A stretch of 64,000 nt of DNA from a virus (IMGVR_UViG_3300020109_000011:22484-86483); one strand, 5' to 3'. Counted from the stretch's first letter, positions 33,592 to 42,608 are shown. The notes: generated by a model not told the origin, from the sequence alone. Numbers and translations: made by a program.

Positions 33592-35547
33592 CTACTCCCC
33601 GCCGAACAGCGCGGCCAGCTTCTCCCCGTCGTTGACCAGGGACTCCAGCACCTCGGCGTTCTCGCCCTGGCGGGTCAGCTGGCGCTCCTCGATGGTCCCG
33701 GCCGTCACGTAGTCGATGACCTTGACGTGCTGGTGACGCTCCGAGCCGATCCGGTGCACTCGGTCCAGGCCCTGCTTCCACAGGATCGGGCTCCACGGCC
33801 GCTGGACGCGCATCAGCGTGCTGGCAGCCGTCAGCGTGGTCCCGGTGCCCCCGGCGGCGTAGGTGTAGGCGATCAGCCGCTTCTTCCCGGCCTGGAAGTC
33901 CTGAATGGCGATGTCGCACAGCTGGTGCGTGCGGTCGCCCGCGATCACGTCCAGCTGCTCGTGGAGCTCGGGGTGGCGCTTCAGCAACTCGGCCTCCCAC
34001 AGCCGCAGCAGCCGCCGGGACTCGAAGGCCAGCGCGATCTGCTCGCCGTCGAACTCGCCCGAGACCAAGTCCTCGATGACCTGGTCGATCTTCCCGCTGG
34101 GCATCCGCAGCAGCATCTTCACGGGCACGTCGTCCTCGGTGCTCGCGCTGACCGCGTCGGGGTCCTCGGGGTAGCCGGTGGCGCTGGCCAGCATGGTGAG
34201 GCGCCCGGCCGCGATCATGGCGTTCTGGGCCACGATCACGCCCTCGGCGACCTTCAGGACCATCTCGTCGCGCATCTGGAGGTAGGCGGTCGCCTGCTCC
34301 TTCGGCATGAAGCACTCGCGCCGGAGCTCGCCGCCCATCAGCAGCGGCGGCAGGTCCAGCACCTCGGCCTTCAGGCGGCGCCGGGTGATCCCGCTGAAGA
34401 CCTGCTGGAACTCCTCGACCCGGTCGGCCCGGAAGCCGTTGGTCTCGAAGAAGCCCGCCATGTTGTAGCCGGACTCGGCGTAGTAGCCGATCCAGGTGGT
34501 CTTCACCGGCCAGGCCTCGGCGTCCGCGTAGTGCAGGATCGTCCAGGCCTGCTCGACCTTCCGGCTGACCGGCGTGCCGGTCAGGCCCCAGCGCAGGGCG
34601 TTCGGCGCCGACCGGACCAGGCCCCACAGCGCCAGGGTGTTCTGGCTGGTGTTGTTCATCGCCCGGTGGACCTCGTCGGCGACGATGAGGCCCCAGTCGA
34701 TGGCGTTGAGCTCCTTCTCGTGGGCCTGGCACTTGGCCTCGGTGACCGTGTTCTCCTCGGACTGGTTCGGGCCGCCGCAGGCCTCGCACTTCTTCAGCGC
34801 GTGCCCGGGCTGGGCCTTGAACCGGGTGTGGGTCTTCAGCGACTCCCAGCCGATGATGCCGATCTGCGTCTCACCAGCGGCGATGCGCTCGATGACCTTG
34901 CGGCGCTGGGTCGGGGTGCCACGGATGAGCTCGGCGGTGGCCTCGGGCATGAAGTCGGCGAGGTCGTCCAGCCAGGCGGTCTTCAGGGTCTTCTGCGGCG
35001 CCACGATCAGCACCGGCTTGCCGGTTGACACGGGGATCCCGAGCTCGCGCATCCCGGCGATGATCGAGATGGTCTTGCCGGTGCCGGTCTCGTTCAGCAG
35101 CAGCCGGGCGGGCACCGGAGCGGTCCCACCGCCGTAGGCCAGCCACGCGGCGTCGTCCACCTGGTGCGGGTAGAGCTCGGCGTCGGGCTCCTTGCGCGCG
35201 GCGGGGTCCACCTTGGCCGAGAGCTCGCGCATGGCCTTCCAGTGCGCGGTCTGCTCGTTCACCCAGGCCATGAGCTCGGGGTGCGGCAGGATCCGCAGCC
35301 CGGTCTCCTTGGCCATCACCCCGAGGCTCAGGACGGCCGGGTAGGCCTTCGGCAGCGTCCAGACCTCGTCGGCCTTCGAGTAGAGCGCGCCGGGGATGAG
35401 CTCCAGCCGCTTCATGTACGTCGGGGGCACGTAGACCCCCATCCGGCCCGCGTAGCGGCCGTCAGCGATCTCCCAGGGGTAGATGCCCGGGGAGGCCCCG
35501 GCCAGCTTCGCGGCCATCTTCAGCGGGGCGGTCAGGGTCGCGGTCAT
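33592..35547 (-). CDS. SNF2/DEAD-like superfamily 2 DNA helicase
   Basis: 651 residues. Walker A NETGTGKT (about 152-159), Walker B DEVH (about 289), motif III GLTGTP (about 320) and motif VI QGLDRVHRIGS (about 590) define a two-domain SF2 helicase of the SNF2 type common in actinophage replication modules. Between motifs Ia and II there is a small insertion with CEACGG and KCQAH that could bind zinc. ATGA overlap with the upstream gene. Likely remodels replication or recombination intermediates. Confidence 0.88.
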   Translation of the reverse strand: MTATLTAPLKMAAKLAGASPGIYPWEIADGRYAGRMGVYVPPTYMKRLELIPGALYSKADEVWTLPKAYPAVLSLGVMAKETGLRILPHPELMAWVNEQTAHWKAMRELSAKVDPAARKEPDAELYPHQVDDAAWLAYGGGTAPVPARLLLNETGTGKTISIIAGMRELGIPVSTGKPVLIVAPQKTLKTAWLDDLADFMPEATAELIRGTPTQRRKVIERIAAGETQIGIIGWESLKTHTRFKAQPGHALKKCEACGGPNQSEENTVTEAKCQAHEKELNAIDWGLIVADEVHRAMNNTSQNTLALWGLVRSAPNALRWGLTGTPVSRKVEQAWTILHYADAEAWPVKTTWIGYYAESGYNMAGFFETNGFRADRVEEFQQVFSGITRRRLKAEVLDLPPLLMGGELRRECFMPKEQATAYLQMRDEMVLKVAEGVIVAQNAMIAAGRLTMLASATGYPEDPDAVSASTEDDVPVKMLLRMPSGKIDQVIEDLVSGEFDGEQIALAFESRRLLRLWEAELLKRHPELHEQLDVIAGDRTHQLCDIAIQDFQAGKKRLIAYTYAAGGTGTTLTAASTLMRVQRPWSPILWKQGLDRVHRIGSERHQHVKVIDYVTAGTIEERQLTRQGENAEVLESLVNDGEKLAALFGGE

Positions 35548-35825
35548 CGGATCTCCTCCATCACGCGGGCCAGCACATCCGCGACGTGCGCGGGGCCGGA
35601 CAGGGCGAGTTCAACGGGGTCCAGGCGCGCCATCAGCTGCTCCTGGGCGGTGTCCTTCACGCGCTCGCGCTCGGCGCGGCGCAGGCGGGCAGCGCGGTCC
35701 ACGGTCCGCAGCAGCCGGTCGTTCAGGGTGTGGATCTTGACCCCGGCAGCGTCCAGGCCGGGGCACATGGCCTCGAAGGCGGCCTGGTAGTCCAGACCGG
35801 TCGGGGTGGGCTCCGTCGTGGTCAC
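35544..35825 (-). CDS. Hypothetical helical protein in replication operon
   Basis: 93 residues from a GTG in a GTGA overlap. Helical with LLRTVDRAARLRRAERERVK and AHVADVLARVMEEI. Lies between the resolvase and helicase genes, with coupling on both sides, so it may be an accessory to one of them. No family recognised. Confidence 0.6.
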   Translation of the reverse strand: MTTTEPTPTGLDYQAAFEAMCPGLDAAGVKIHTLNDRLLRTVDRAARLRRAERERVKDTAQEQLMARLDPVELALSGPAHVADVLARVMEEIR

Positions 35826-36310
35826 TCGGGCCTCCAGCGGGTGCTCGCCCACAGCAGGGCGTGCCTCAGGGCCTGGACGGCATGGCCCTCGCCGCCCTTG
35901 CCCACGTTGTTGGGCCGGTCCCGGTTCTCCCGGTACCGGCGGATCTTCTCGGGGGTGGACCACTCGCGCTCCGACGGCTTCTGGACGTAGAACCGGCCGG
36001 GCTCGCCGTCCATCAGCCACCGGCAGAAGCCGATGACCTCGACGGCCTCGGGCTGCCAGGTGCGCACGCCCTCGCGCGGCCACCAGCCCTCGATGACGAT
36101 GCCGCTGATCCGCTCCGAGGGGAGCCGAGCGTTCGTGCACTGCATGGCGAAGTCCATGAAGCGCAGGTGGTTGGGCTGCTCGCCCCAGTCGGCGATCTCC
36201 AGCCCGACGTTGGCCAGCTGGGTCGTGTCAACCACCGGCCGGAACAGCACCCAGCCGGTCACACCGCCTGGGTCCACGGCCAGCCACAGCCCGGGCCCGC
36301 GCGCGATCAC
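35822..36310 (-). CDS. RuvC-like Holliday junction resolvase
   Basis: 162 residues from a GTG overlapping the polymerase stop. The RNase H-fold nuclease motifs are visible: LAVDPGGVTGW with Asp13, GIVIEGWWP with Glu74, and a C-terminal GEGHAVQALRHALLW helix. This arrangement is typical of the short RuvC-like resolvases found beside DNA polymerase I in actinophages. It should cleave four-way junctions or branched DNA. Confidence 0.78.
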   Translation of the reverse strand: MIARGPGLWLAVDPGGVTGWVLFRPVVDTTQLANVGLEIADWGEQPNHLRFMDFAMQCTNARLPSERISGIVIEGWWPREGVRTWQPEAVEVIGFCRWLMDGEPGRFYVQKPSEREWSTPEKIRRYRENRDRPNNVGKGGEGHAVQALRHALLWASTRWRPE

Positions 36311-38115
36311 TTCGCCTCGGCCCAGTTCGCGCCCATGCCGGGCTCGGCCTGCACGTCCACCAGCCAGCCGGTCTGCTCGTTGACCACCTGGTCCATGACC
36401 TCCTTGATCTCCTGCATGGCGTCCTCGGCCTCGGCCTTCGGGCAGCTGAACAGCACCTCGTCGTGCACCGGCAGCAGCATGTGCGGGCTGAAGCCCGCCG
36501 CGTCCAGCCCGACCAGGGCCTTCTTCAGCGCGATGGCGGCGCTGCCCTGGGTCACGTAGTTGGGCAGCACGCGGCGCTGGGATGGGTCGGCGACCTGGAA
36601 CCGACGGCCGAAGGGGCTGTCCAGGTAGTGCACGAGGCCCCGGGGCGTCTGCTCGGTCTGCACCAGGTCCATCCCGACCTCGCGCAGGCTCGGGTAGGAC
36701 TGCTCCAGCTTCTTCCAGGTCGGGACCAGCTGGTAGACACCGACCCCGGCGGTGGCCGCCGCCGTCTCGATCCCGCCGCCGAACAGCTTGGCGTAGACGG
36801 TGGACTTCAGCAGGGTCCGGCGGGCGTCCTTCTTCACGAAGTCCGGCTCGCCGTAGACCACCTTGCCGAGCTCCACGAAGAAGTCGCCGCCCGTGGCGTC
36901 GGCCTGCTTCAGGGCCGCGATCATCGCGGTGTCCTTGTTCCAGCTGGCCCACATCCGGAGCTCGATCTGGCCGTAGTCGGCCGAGATGATGACCTCGTCG
37001 GGGTTGCGCGGGATGACGGCCGTGCGCACGGTCGGGTCGTTGCTGGGCAGCTGCTGGAGCGGCGGGTTCTCCACCGACATGCGGCCGGTGCGCGCCTCGA
37101 AGGGCTTGATCCCGGGGTGCAGCACGGCGCCCTCCTCGGGCACCACGCCGTTCTCGAAGTCGCCCCCGGCGCCCCGCAGCATGGCCTCCAGGTAGCTGGT
37201 CCGGGTCTTGTAGAGCCCCCGGAACTCCAGCACGTCCTGGGCGGCCGGGTGCTCGATGTGCTCCAGCACCTCGGCGTCCAGCTTGACCTTGCCCTTCTCG
37301 GTCTTGGCCGGGAGCGGGATGCCCGCCTCGTGCAGCACGAGCTCCAGCTGGCCGTTCTGGTGCGGGTTGGTCACGCCGATGCTGGCCAGCCGCGCGCGGA
37401 CCTCGTTCTCCTGCTCCAGGTGCTCGTGGATCTTGTCCATCAGGTAGGGGCCGTCCACCGGCAGGCCGCGCCAGGACATCTCCCCGGTGATCCGGAGGCT
37501 GGCGATCTCCAGGGCGTGGTCGGCCGCCCACTTCTTCCGGCGATCGGCCCACTGCTCCCACAGGGCTGCGGTGACGCAGGTGTCCACCACGCCGTAGAGG
37601 GGGTAGGGCTTCCAGCCCAGCGGCACGTCCGCCCAGGTCCAGCCCGCGTTCTTCATGCCCTCGTGCAGCACGCGCTCGCCCGCGCCCGCCCACGGGCCGA
37701 ACTCGCGCATGGCCAGCGTCTTCAGGCCTCGGGGCTGCTCGGCGAAGCCGCCCAGCGCCGCCCAGGTGAAGGTGTCCTCGACCACCGACCAGTCCACGGT
37801 GATGCCCTTGGACCGCAGCGAGAGGATGTCGTACCCGGCGTTGTGGAAGACGATCTTCACGCGCGCCCGGGAGCACCAGTCCAGCGCGCCCTGGACCATC
37901 GCGGGCCAGCCCTCGAAGGGGATGGCCCAGCCGCCTGCCACGTCGCCGAACTGGATCAGCCGGACCTTGAAGGCCGGGGAGTACCAGTCCAGGCCGGTGT
38001 TCTCCGTGTCAACCGCGACCATCCGGCGCCCGGGCAGGGTCAGCCACTCCCAGAAGGCGGCCATCTGGTCGGGGGAGGTGAGCACCCGGATCTTCAGGTT
38101 GGGCACGGCGGACAT
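36307..38115 (-). CDS. polA: Family A DNA polymerase with 3'-5' exonuclease
   Basis: 602 residues, ATG after CAGGAGC. The N-terminal exonuclease domain shows VAVDTENTGLDW (DxE), FHNAGYDI and YGVVDTCVT. The polymerase domain shows motif A SADYGQIELRMWA (about 377), motif B RRTLLKSTVYAKLFGG (about 430-445) and motif C LPVHDEVLF (about 550). No 5'-3' exonuclease domain, as usual for phage enzymes of this length. Replicative DNA polymerase. Confidence 0.95.
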   Translation of the reverse strand: MSAVPNLKIRVLTSPDQMAAFWEWLTLPGRRMVAVDTENTGLDWYSPAFKVRLIQFGDVAGGWAIPFEGWPAMVQGALDWCSRARVKIVFHNAGYDILSLRSKGITVDWSVVEDTFTWAALGGFAEQPRGLKTLAMREFGPWAGAGERVLHEGMKNAGWTWADVPLGWKPYPLYGVVDTCVTAALWEQWADRRKKWAADHALEIASLRITGEMSWRGLPVDGPYLMDKIHEHLEQENEVRARLASIGVTNPHQNGQLELVLHEAGIPLPAKTEKGKVKLDAEVLEHIEHPAAQDVLEFRGLYKTRTSYLEAMLRGAGGDFENGVVPEEGAVLHPGIKPFEARTGRMSVENPPLQQLPSNDPTVRTAVIPRNPDEVIISADYGQIELRMWASWNKDTAMIAALKQADATGGDFFVELGKVVYGEPDFVKKDARRTLLKSTVYAKLFGGGIETAAATAGVGVYQLVPTWKKLEQSYPSLREVGMDLVQTEQTPRGLVHYLDSPFGRRFQVADPSQRRVLPNYVTQGSAAIALKKALVGLDAAGFSPHMLLPVHDEVLFSCPKAEAEDAMQEIKEVMDQVVNEQTGWLVDVQAEPGMGANWAEAK

Positions 38116-38150
38116 CGGCGCTCCTGGGGGACGGAAGGTCTGGAGATGGT

Positions 38151-38187
38151 GCAGGGCGGGCCCCGGGGGAGGTGGGGCCCGCCCTGC
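38151..38187 (-). terminator. Strong hairpin between SSB-like gene and polA
   Basis: 14-bp stem (38151-38164 with 38174-38187), 15 bp beyond the stop at 38202. It may reduce expression of the polymerase operon relative to the recombination genes upstream. Confidence 0.82.
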
Positions 38188-38201
38188 GGATCAGGTGGGG
38201 A

Positions 38202-38771
38202 TCAGCCCCACGGGTTGTTGCTGCTGGCGCTCGCACCGGCCGTCGCGGGCTCGGTGTCGGGGTCACCGGCAGCGGCGCTGGCCGCGTCGGCCTCGTCGTC
38301 CAGCGAGACGGCCTGGGAGGCCGACTTGCCGCCGCCCGGGGTGGCCGTGGCCGCCTTGGACGAGACGGTGGACCGGTAGGTCACCCGGGTCTGCGGCTGG
38401 CCGTTGAACTCGTCGGCCTTCAGCCGGGCCTCGAAGACCGTGCCGGTGATCTGCTCGGCGATCTGGTCCGGGGTCGGGCGGGCCGACATGATCCACTCCT
38501 GGCTGGCCCCGAGGGTGCGCAGCGTCTGGGCGAAGATCCGGGCGGCCGTGTCGGACTCCGGGGACCAGTAGAGCCGGTCCTGGATCTCCTTGTTCTTCGC
38601 GGCGTGCGGGCCGGACTTGAAGCCGAGGGTCAGCGTGAACATCCGCTTGCCCTTCGGGCTGGTCCCGGCCACGGCCTTCTTCACGAACATGGTGTGGTCG
38701 CCCTCGTAGGCGACGCCCTTCAGGTCGTCACCGAAGGCCGCGAACTCCGCGCCGAAGTCGAACTCGCTCAT
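38202..38771 (-). CDS. DUF669/SSB-like DNA-binding protein
   Basis: 189 residues, ATG after CAGGAGAA. Residues 1-125 (FKSGPHAAKNKEIQDRLYW, GTVFEARLKADEFNGQPQTR) have the pattern of DUF669-type single-stranded DNA-binding accessory proteins that sit beside Sak4 recombinases. The tail is a disordered Ala/Ser/Asp stretch ending NNPWG, reminiscent of the protein-docking C-tip of SSBs. Directly downstream of the RecA-fold ATPase gene, which supports the role. Confidence 0.7.
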   Translation of the reverse strand: MSEFDFGAEFAAFGDDLKGVAYEGDHTMFVKKAVAGTSPKGKRMFTLTLGFKSGPHAAKNKEIQDRLYWSPESDTAARIFAQTLRTLGASQEWIMSARPTPDQIAEQITGTVFEARLKADEFNGQPQTRVTYRSTVSSKAATATPGGGKSASQAVSLDDEADAASAAAGDPDTEPATAGASASSNNPWG

Positions 38772-38774
38772 GGG

Positions 38775-39659
38775 TCAGTTCTCCTGCTTCTCGGGGGTGG
38801 GGGTGGGCTGCTCGCCCTGGTTGACAGGCGCGCTGGCCTGGTCCTGCTGCTGGGAGTGCGGCACGCCCGTCTGCGCGGGCTGGGAGATGCCACGGCCCTT
38901 GAACACCATCTTGATCAACTTCTCGAAGGTGGTGTTCTTCGCGCGGATCTCGTCCTCCGTCTGACCCACGACCTGGGGCAGCTGGATGATCGGCGGGATC
39001 CGGCCGCCGACCCGCTCCTTGGCCTCCTTGCCGTTCATGCGGCGGGTCTGGAGGTAGCGGGTCTCGGTGCCGTCCGCGTCGGGCTCGACGTACAGCCAGG
39101 CGCACACGTCGAACAGGTACGGGATCACGTCCCGCAGCTGACCCTGGAGGTAGGGCCGCATGATGCCCTGGTTGTCCTCCTTGGTCATCGACGTGAAGAC
39201 GACGGCCTCCAGGGGCTTGGTCGGGTGCTCGGTGAGGTCCCGGAGGTCCCGGCAGAAGCCGCCGACCTCCCGGAGCGCGGCGCCCCAGTCCTGGATCTTC
39301 ATCTGGTCGCGCCCGGCGACCTTCTCGACGTACCGGTACTGGAGCTCGGAGATCGAGTCCACCGTGGCCGAGCGGAAGGGGTGCTCGCCCTGCTTCAGCC
39401 AGTCCAGGCCGTTCAGGGCGTCCTGCCAGGTCCGGACGATGATGACGGCGGTGTCCCACTCGGGCTCGCCGTTCTTGTCGATCTTCGGGGGCTCGGGGGG
39501 CGGGTTCGCGGGGTCCCAGATCTTCACCTTCACCGGCAGGAACCGGTGGGCGGCCTCGCAGTCGAACAGGACCCTGGGCCACGGGGTGGAGGACCCCAGC
39601 AGCGACTTCCCCGCGCCCGACGGCCCATGCACCAGCATGGACAGTGCAGGCACCTTCAT
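38775..39659 (-). CDS. Sak4-like RecA-fold recombination ATPase
   Basis: 294 residues, ATG at 39659 after GGGAGGGAG. Walker A GPSGAGKS (residues 12-19), FDCEAAH, a Walker B-like AVVFTSMTKED segment and a TVDSISEL strand identify the AAA_24/Sak4 family of phage single-strand annealing-type ATPases. C-terminus is Gln/Pro-rich. Probably promotes strand annealing together with the SSB-like protein encoded next. Confidence 0.82.
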   Translation of the reverse strand: MKVPALSMLVHGPSGAGKSLLGSSTPWPRVLFDCEAAHRFLPVKVKIWDPANPPPEPPKIDKNGEPEWDTAVIIVRTWQDALNGLDWLKQGEHPFRSATVDSISELQYRYVEKVAGRDQMKIQDWGAALREVGGFCRDLRDLTEHPTKPLEAVVFTSMTKEDNQGIMRPYLQGQLRDVIPYLFDVCAWLYVEPDADGTETRYLQTRRMNGKEAKERVGGRIPPIIQLPQVVGQTEDEIRAKNTTFEKLIKMVFKGRGISQPAQTGVPHSQQQDQASAPVNQGEQPTPTPEKQEN

Positions 39660-39801
39660 GTGACTCCCTCCCAAGCCGCTGACCAGCCGCTTCGCACAGA
39701 GGGATCCACCGGAATCTCAGATGCTCAGGGTCGCTCAGATGGCTTAGATGTTGTTGTGGGTGTTGACAGAACCTACCACTCTCGGGTGACAGGCACCAGC
39801 C

Positions 39802-39987
39802 TCAGGACCGGTGTCGCCAGCCCGGGAGCAGCAGCCACCAGAGGGTGCGCCCCTCCAGCTTCCGCATCCGGCGCTCGCGCCTGCGGAGGATCCGGTTGTC
39901 GTTGCCGTGCAGGCCGATGGCGAAGGCGATGTTGGACAGCACGGTGCCGATGGCGACCCCGGACAGCAGCCAGGCGTACCAGGTCAT
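39802..39987 (-). CDS. Single-span membrane protein
   Basis: 61 residues, TGATG-coupled. MTWYAWLLSGVAIGTVLSNI forms one membrane helix; the remainder is strongly basic (RILRRRERRMRKLEGR). Unknown function. About 140 bp without genes separates it from the Sak4-like gene; that gap contains a TTGACA (near 39762) and a GTGACA but no convincing promoter. Confidence 0.6.
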   Translation of the reverse strand: MTWYAWLLSGVAIGTVLSNIAFAIGLHGNDNRILRRRERRMRKLEGRTLWWLLLPGWRHRS

Positions 39988-40331
39988 CACGGGCCCCAGA
40001 CCGAGAAGGGCTGGTTGGGCGGGTAGACGGCCACGCCCGAGGTGGTGGCGACGTGGACGTTGCCCTTCGCGGTGAGCTCGGTGCTGCGCAGGTAGCCCCG
40101 GTGCCCGGGGGTCTGCACGATCCGGCCGTGCTCGGCGGTTGACAGGGCGTCGGCCGCCACCGTCAGCACCTGCTCGCCGGAGCGCCGGGCGCGCGGGAAG
40201 GCGTAGACCCTGCCCTCGATGAGGTAGCTGGCGGCCATCCGGCAGCCGTAGCAGCTGACGCCGGGGTCGTCCGGGTGGTGAGCGGCGTGGAGCTCGCGGG
40301 CCTTGCGCCCGACCGGGCCGATGGCGGCCAT
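39987..40331 (-). CDS. Hypothetical protein
   Basis: 114 residues, start in a TGATG overlap. Basic helical N-terminus with CYGCRM, then VYAFPRARRSGEQVLTVAAD and a beta-rich end (GNVHVATTSGVAVYPP). Contains a GGTTGACAG variant of the repeat at 40137. No family recognised. Confidence 0.58.
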   Translation of the reverse strand: MAAIGPVGRKARELHAAHHPDDPGVSCYGCRMAASYLIEGRVYAFPRARRSGEQVLTVAADALSTAEHGRIVQTPGHRGYLRSTELTAKGNVHVATTSGVAVYPPNQPFSVWGP

Positions 40332-40519
40332 CAGCCCTCCTCGGCCGGGTTGGCGTGGTTCGGGCACAGGATCGGCACGTCCGGACGGTGCGGGTTGTAC
40401 CGCCAGCCGTCCTCCATCAGCTGGGCCCAGTTGCTGGCCAGCGCCTCGTACCAGTCCAGGGTCCAGTTGGGGCACCCGGACTCGTCGTCGCAGGTGATGA
40501 TCGGGAAGGTGGCCTTCAT
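40331..40519 (-). CDS. Small Cys-containing protein
   Basis: 62 residues, TGATG-coupled to the Cas4-like nuclease. ITCDDESGCPNWTLDWYEAL and a C-terminal CPNHANPAEEG give a probable zinc site. Function unknown. Confidence 0.55.
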   Translation of the reverse strand: MKATFPIITCDDESGCPNWTLDWYEALASNWAQLMEDGWRYNPHRPDVPILCPNHANPAEEG

Positions 40520-41532
40520 CAGGCGGGCCCGCCCGAGATCTCCGAGTCGGCGCCCTGGTCGGCCATGTACCGGGCCCACGGGTCGCCCTCGGTGTAGAGG
40601 TCGTCCAGCATCGCCTCGGCGGACTGGGGGGTGTGCTGCATCAGCCCGCACGGCAGCTTGAACGGGCAGGTGGCGCAGTGCCAGCCCGGGGTGAAGTAGG
40701 CGACCCGCCGGGGGTCAGCGCCAGCGTCCAGCGCGAACTTGGTCCGGGCCAGGTCGGTGACCGCGCCCTCCAGGCGGACGTTGTAGGCCTCCTGCTCGGC
40801 GTCGTTGATCTCGATGGTCACCCGCTTGTAGAACGGCGGCTTCGCGGTCGGCGTGCGCAGCACCTTGCGCAGCAGCGTGAAGCTGACCCCGGCGGTCCAC
40901 TGGTCGGCGGGGGCCTGCTGCTGCTCCAGCATCCGGTAGAGCCGGGGCTGCGGGCTCATCTCCAGCGACAGCATCGCGGGCTCGCCGAAGTTGCCCATCG
41001 TCTTGAAGTCGTCCACGTAGACGGCGCCGTCGGACTTCCGGCGGCGGCGGCGGTCCAGCTTGCCCCGGACCAGCACGGTGACCTCGGCGTCCCCGTCGGG
41101 CGTGTCAACCACCAGGGTCAGGAAGTGGGACAGCTTGGTCTCGACCCCGACGATGTCCCAGTAGGCGTCCTCGCCCTCGGCCTCCAGCCACTCCATGTAG
41201 CCCTCCAGCATCCGGAAGCCCAGCTTCGACTCCTTGTCCAGGTCCAGGACGAAGGGGGAGTTGCTGGCCTCGGCCACGGCGAACTCGTGGGCCATCAGCT
41301 GCTTCCAGGCGATGGCGGGGTCGGGGACGGTGCCGTCGTAGAAGGCCTCCAGCGCGCTGTGGATCCGGGAGCCGAACGGCAGCGCGCCCGTCGGGGGCTC
41401 CTCGATCTTGCGCAGGCGCCGGTAGTCCCCGAGCCACCAGCGGCGGCGGCACTGGTGGAACTGGCCGAGGGAGGAGAAGGACGCCACCGTGTTGTCAGGA
41501 ACGTGGGCGGTGGTCGCCGGGGGAGAGGTCAC
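40519..41532 (-). CDS. Cas4/RecB-like PD-(D/E)XK exonuclease
   Basis: 337 residues from a GTG after GGAGAC. Cys28 (QFHQCRRRWW) plus the C-terminal CATCPFKLPC (about 285-294) make the four-Cys iron-sulphur site of Cas4/AddB-type nucleases. VYVDDFKTMG carries the D-x-K catalytic pair and a QPRLYRML helix follows, as in RecB-family nucleases. Genes of this class in actinophages form a recombination set with Sak4-like ATPases. First gene of the leftward replication/recombination operon. Confidence 0.82.
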   Translation of the reverse strand: MTSPPATTAHVPDNTVASFSSLGQFHQCRRRWWLGDYRRLRKIEEPPTGALPFGSRIHSALEAFYDGTVPDPAIAWKQLMAHEFAVAEASNSPFVLDLDKESKLGFRMLEGYMEWLEAEGEDAYWDIVGVETKLSHFLTLVVDTPDGDAEVTVLVRGKLDRRRRRKSDGAVYVDDFKTMGNFGEPAMLSLEMSPQPRLYRMLEQQQAPADQWTAGVSFTLLRKVLRTPTAKPPFYKRVTIEINDAEQEAYNVRLEGAVTDLARTKFALDAGADPRRVAYFTPGWHCATCPFKLPCGLMQHTPQSAEAMLDDLYTEGDPWARYMADQGADSEISGGPA

Positions 41533-41558
41533 AGGGTCTCCGTAACTGGTTGATGTAG

Positions 41559-41587
41559 TTGAGTCAACGGACTATACCCGTTAGAGT
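41559..41587. promoter_or_regulatory. Divergent promoter region with palindromic TTGAGTCAA
   Basis: Rightward: TTGAGT (41559-41564), 17 bp, TAGAGT (41582-41587), six bases to the ATG at 41594, so leaderless. The minus strand of the same palindrome reads TTGACT and could be the -35 of a leftward promoter for the nuclease gene at 41532. One protein bound here could control both arms. Confidence 0.6.
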
Positions 41588-41593
41588 GACCGC

Positions 41594-41944
41594 ATGGCCA
41601 CCAGCGACAGGCTCCCACCGGGGTCCGACAGTTCCGACCGGCTCAACCGGCTGACCTCGGGGGACGACTCCGACGCGCACCTGGTGCGGGTCTTCCGGCG
41701 GCGCGTGAAGGTCCAGCCCGACCAGCCCGTCTGGGTGGCCTACCGCTACCGCACGACCCGGAACGGGGACCGGCTGGTGCGCCCGCAGCGGGCCTACCGC
41801 CTGATGGTGCACCTGCCCGGGCACGGGGAGCTCACCGGCTTCGAGCGGAAGTTCCCGGGCACCCCACTGGGCTGGGCGGCCTGGCGGTTCGCGGTCGCGC
41901 TGTGCGGGGTGCACCCGGTGCTGCGGCAGGCGCGGTGGCCCTGA
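41594..41944 (+). CDS. Hypothetical basic protein, leaderless
   Basis: 116 residues. Disordered Ser/Asp-rich start, then a basic beta-like core (HLVRVFRRRVKVQPDQPVWV, YRTTRNGDRLVRPQRAYRL) and a C-terminal helix. First gene of the rightward replication arm, coupled to the HTH gene by TGATG. No family recognised. Confidence 0.62.
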   Translation: MATSDRLPPGSDSSDRLNRLTSGDDSDAHLVRVFRRRVKVQPDQPVWVAYRYRTTRNGDRLVRPQRAYRLMVHLPGHGELTGFERKFPGTPLGWAAWRFAVALCGVHPVLRQARWP

Positions 41945-42561
41945 TGCCGCCGAGGGGGAAGATCACCGCGCCCGGACCGGTGCTGTACCCGGTCTGCGGC
42001 ACGGCGCAGGGCATCTACCAGCACCGCAAGCACGGCACACCGCGCTGCGCACCCTGCCGGGCGTTCAACGCCGAGCAGACCGAGCAGATCAAGCGGGACA
42101 TCTACCTGCGGCGCCCGAGGCTGGTCCCGGCGCGCGGGTCGCAGCGGCGGCTGCGCGCGCTGATGGCCATCGGCTGGCCGCTGGAGGAGATGGCCCGGAT
42201 GTGGGGCATCGGGCGCACGGTGCTTCAGCGGGTGCTGCACCCGGACACCGTGAAGGTCTCCCGGGCCCGTGCCGAGCTCATCGAGCGCGAGTACCGGCGG
42301 CTGGCCTTCGCGGGGGCCGGGCCCTCGGCACGGGCGCGAACCTGGGCGCGCAACCGGGGCTTTCCCGGGCCGATGGACTGGGACGACATCGACCGGCAGG
42401 AGCGGGAGCCGGTGCCGGGCTACGTCATCGAGCGGGACCACCAGGAGGCCCTGGTCATCGACCGCGCGGTGAAGAAGATGCTGGCCAAGCGGGAGCGCCG
42501 GTCCCGGTTGACACCGGCCGACCGGCAGGCCGCCCGGGCTCGCCGGGAGTCTGCGGCGTGA
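41944..42561 (+). CDS. Helix-turn-helix DNA-binding protein with Cys motif
   Basis: 205 residues, ATG in a TGATG overlap. CGTAQGIYQHRKHGTPRCAP near the N-terminus is the CGT..GY..H...G..PC..C pattern common in actinophage proteins. A helix-turn-helix follows (GWPLEEMARMWGIGRTVLQR), then a KVSRARAELIEREYRRL helix. The position beside the primase/helicase genes and the origin-like region makes it a candidate origin-binding or regulatory protein (inference). Confidence 0.68.
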   Translation: MPPRGKITAPGPVLYPVCGTAQGIYQHRKHGTPRCAPCRAFNAEQTEQIKRDIYLRRPRLVPARGSQRRLRALMAIGWPLEEMARMWGIGRTVLQRVLHPDTVKVSRARAELIEREYRRLAFAGAGPSARARTWARNRGFPGPMDWDDIDRQEREPVPGYVIERDHQEALVIDRAVKKMLAKRERRSRLTPADRQAARARRESAA

Positions 42562-42608
42562 GGCTCTACGGTTCTCGGACGGGACTTCGTTGAGCAGGGG
42601 GACAGACA

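Larger units (their letters stand above)
21218..41110. repeat. Dispersed GGTTGACAC sites, first leftward arm
   Basis: Forward at 22195, 24332, 27032, 28051, 30699, 35023; reverse at 21218, 23601, 25237, 32002, 36225, 38006, 41102. One-mismatch copies near 29598, 32028, 38820 and 40137 partly fill the larger gaps. Confidence 0.85.

Noticed and set aside
39660-39801. Possible promoter between the Sak4-like gene and the membrane gene upstream
   Set aside because: A TTGACA occurs but points rightward, away from both neighbouring leftward genes' starts, and no -10 at proper spacing was found on either strand.
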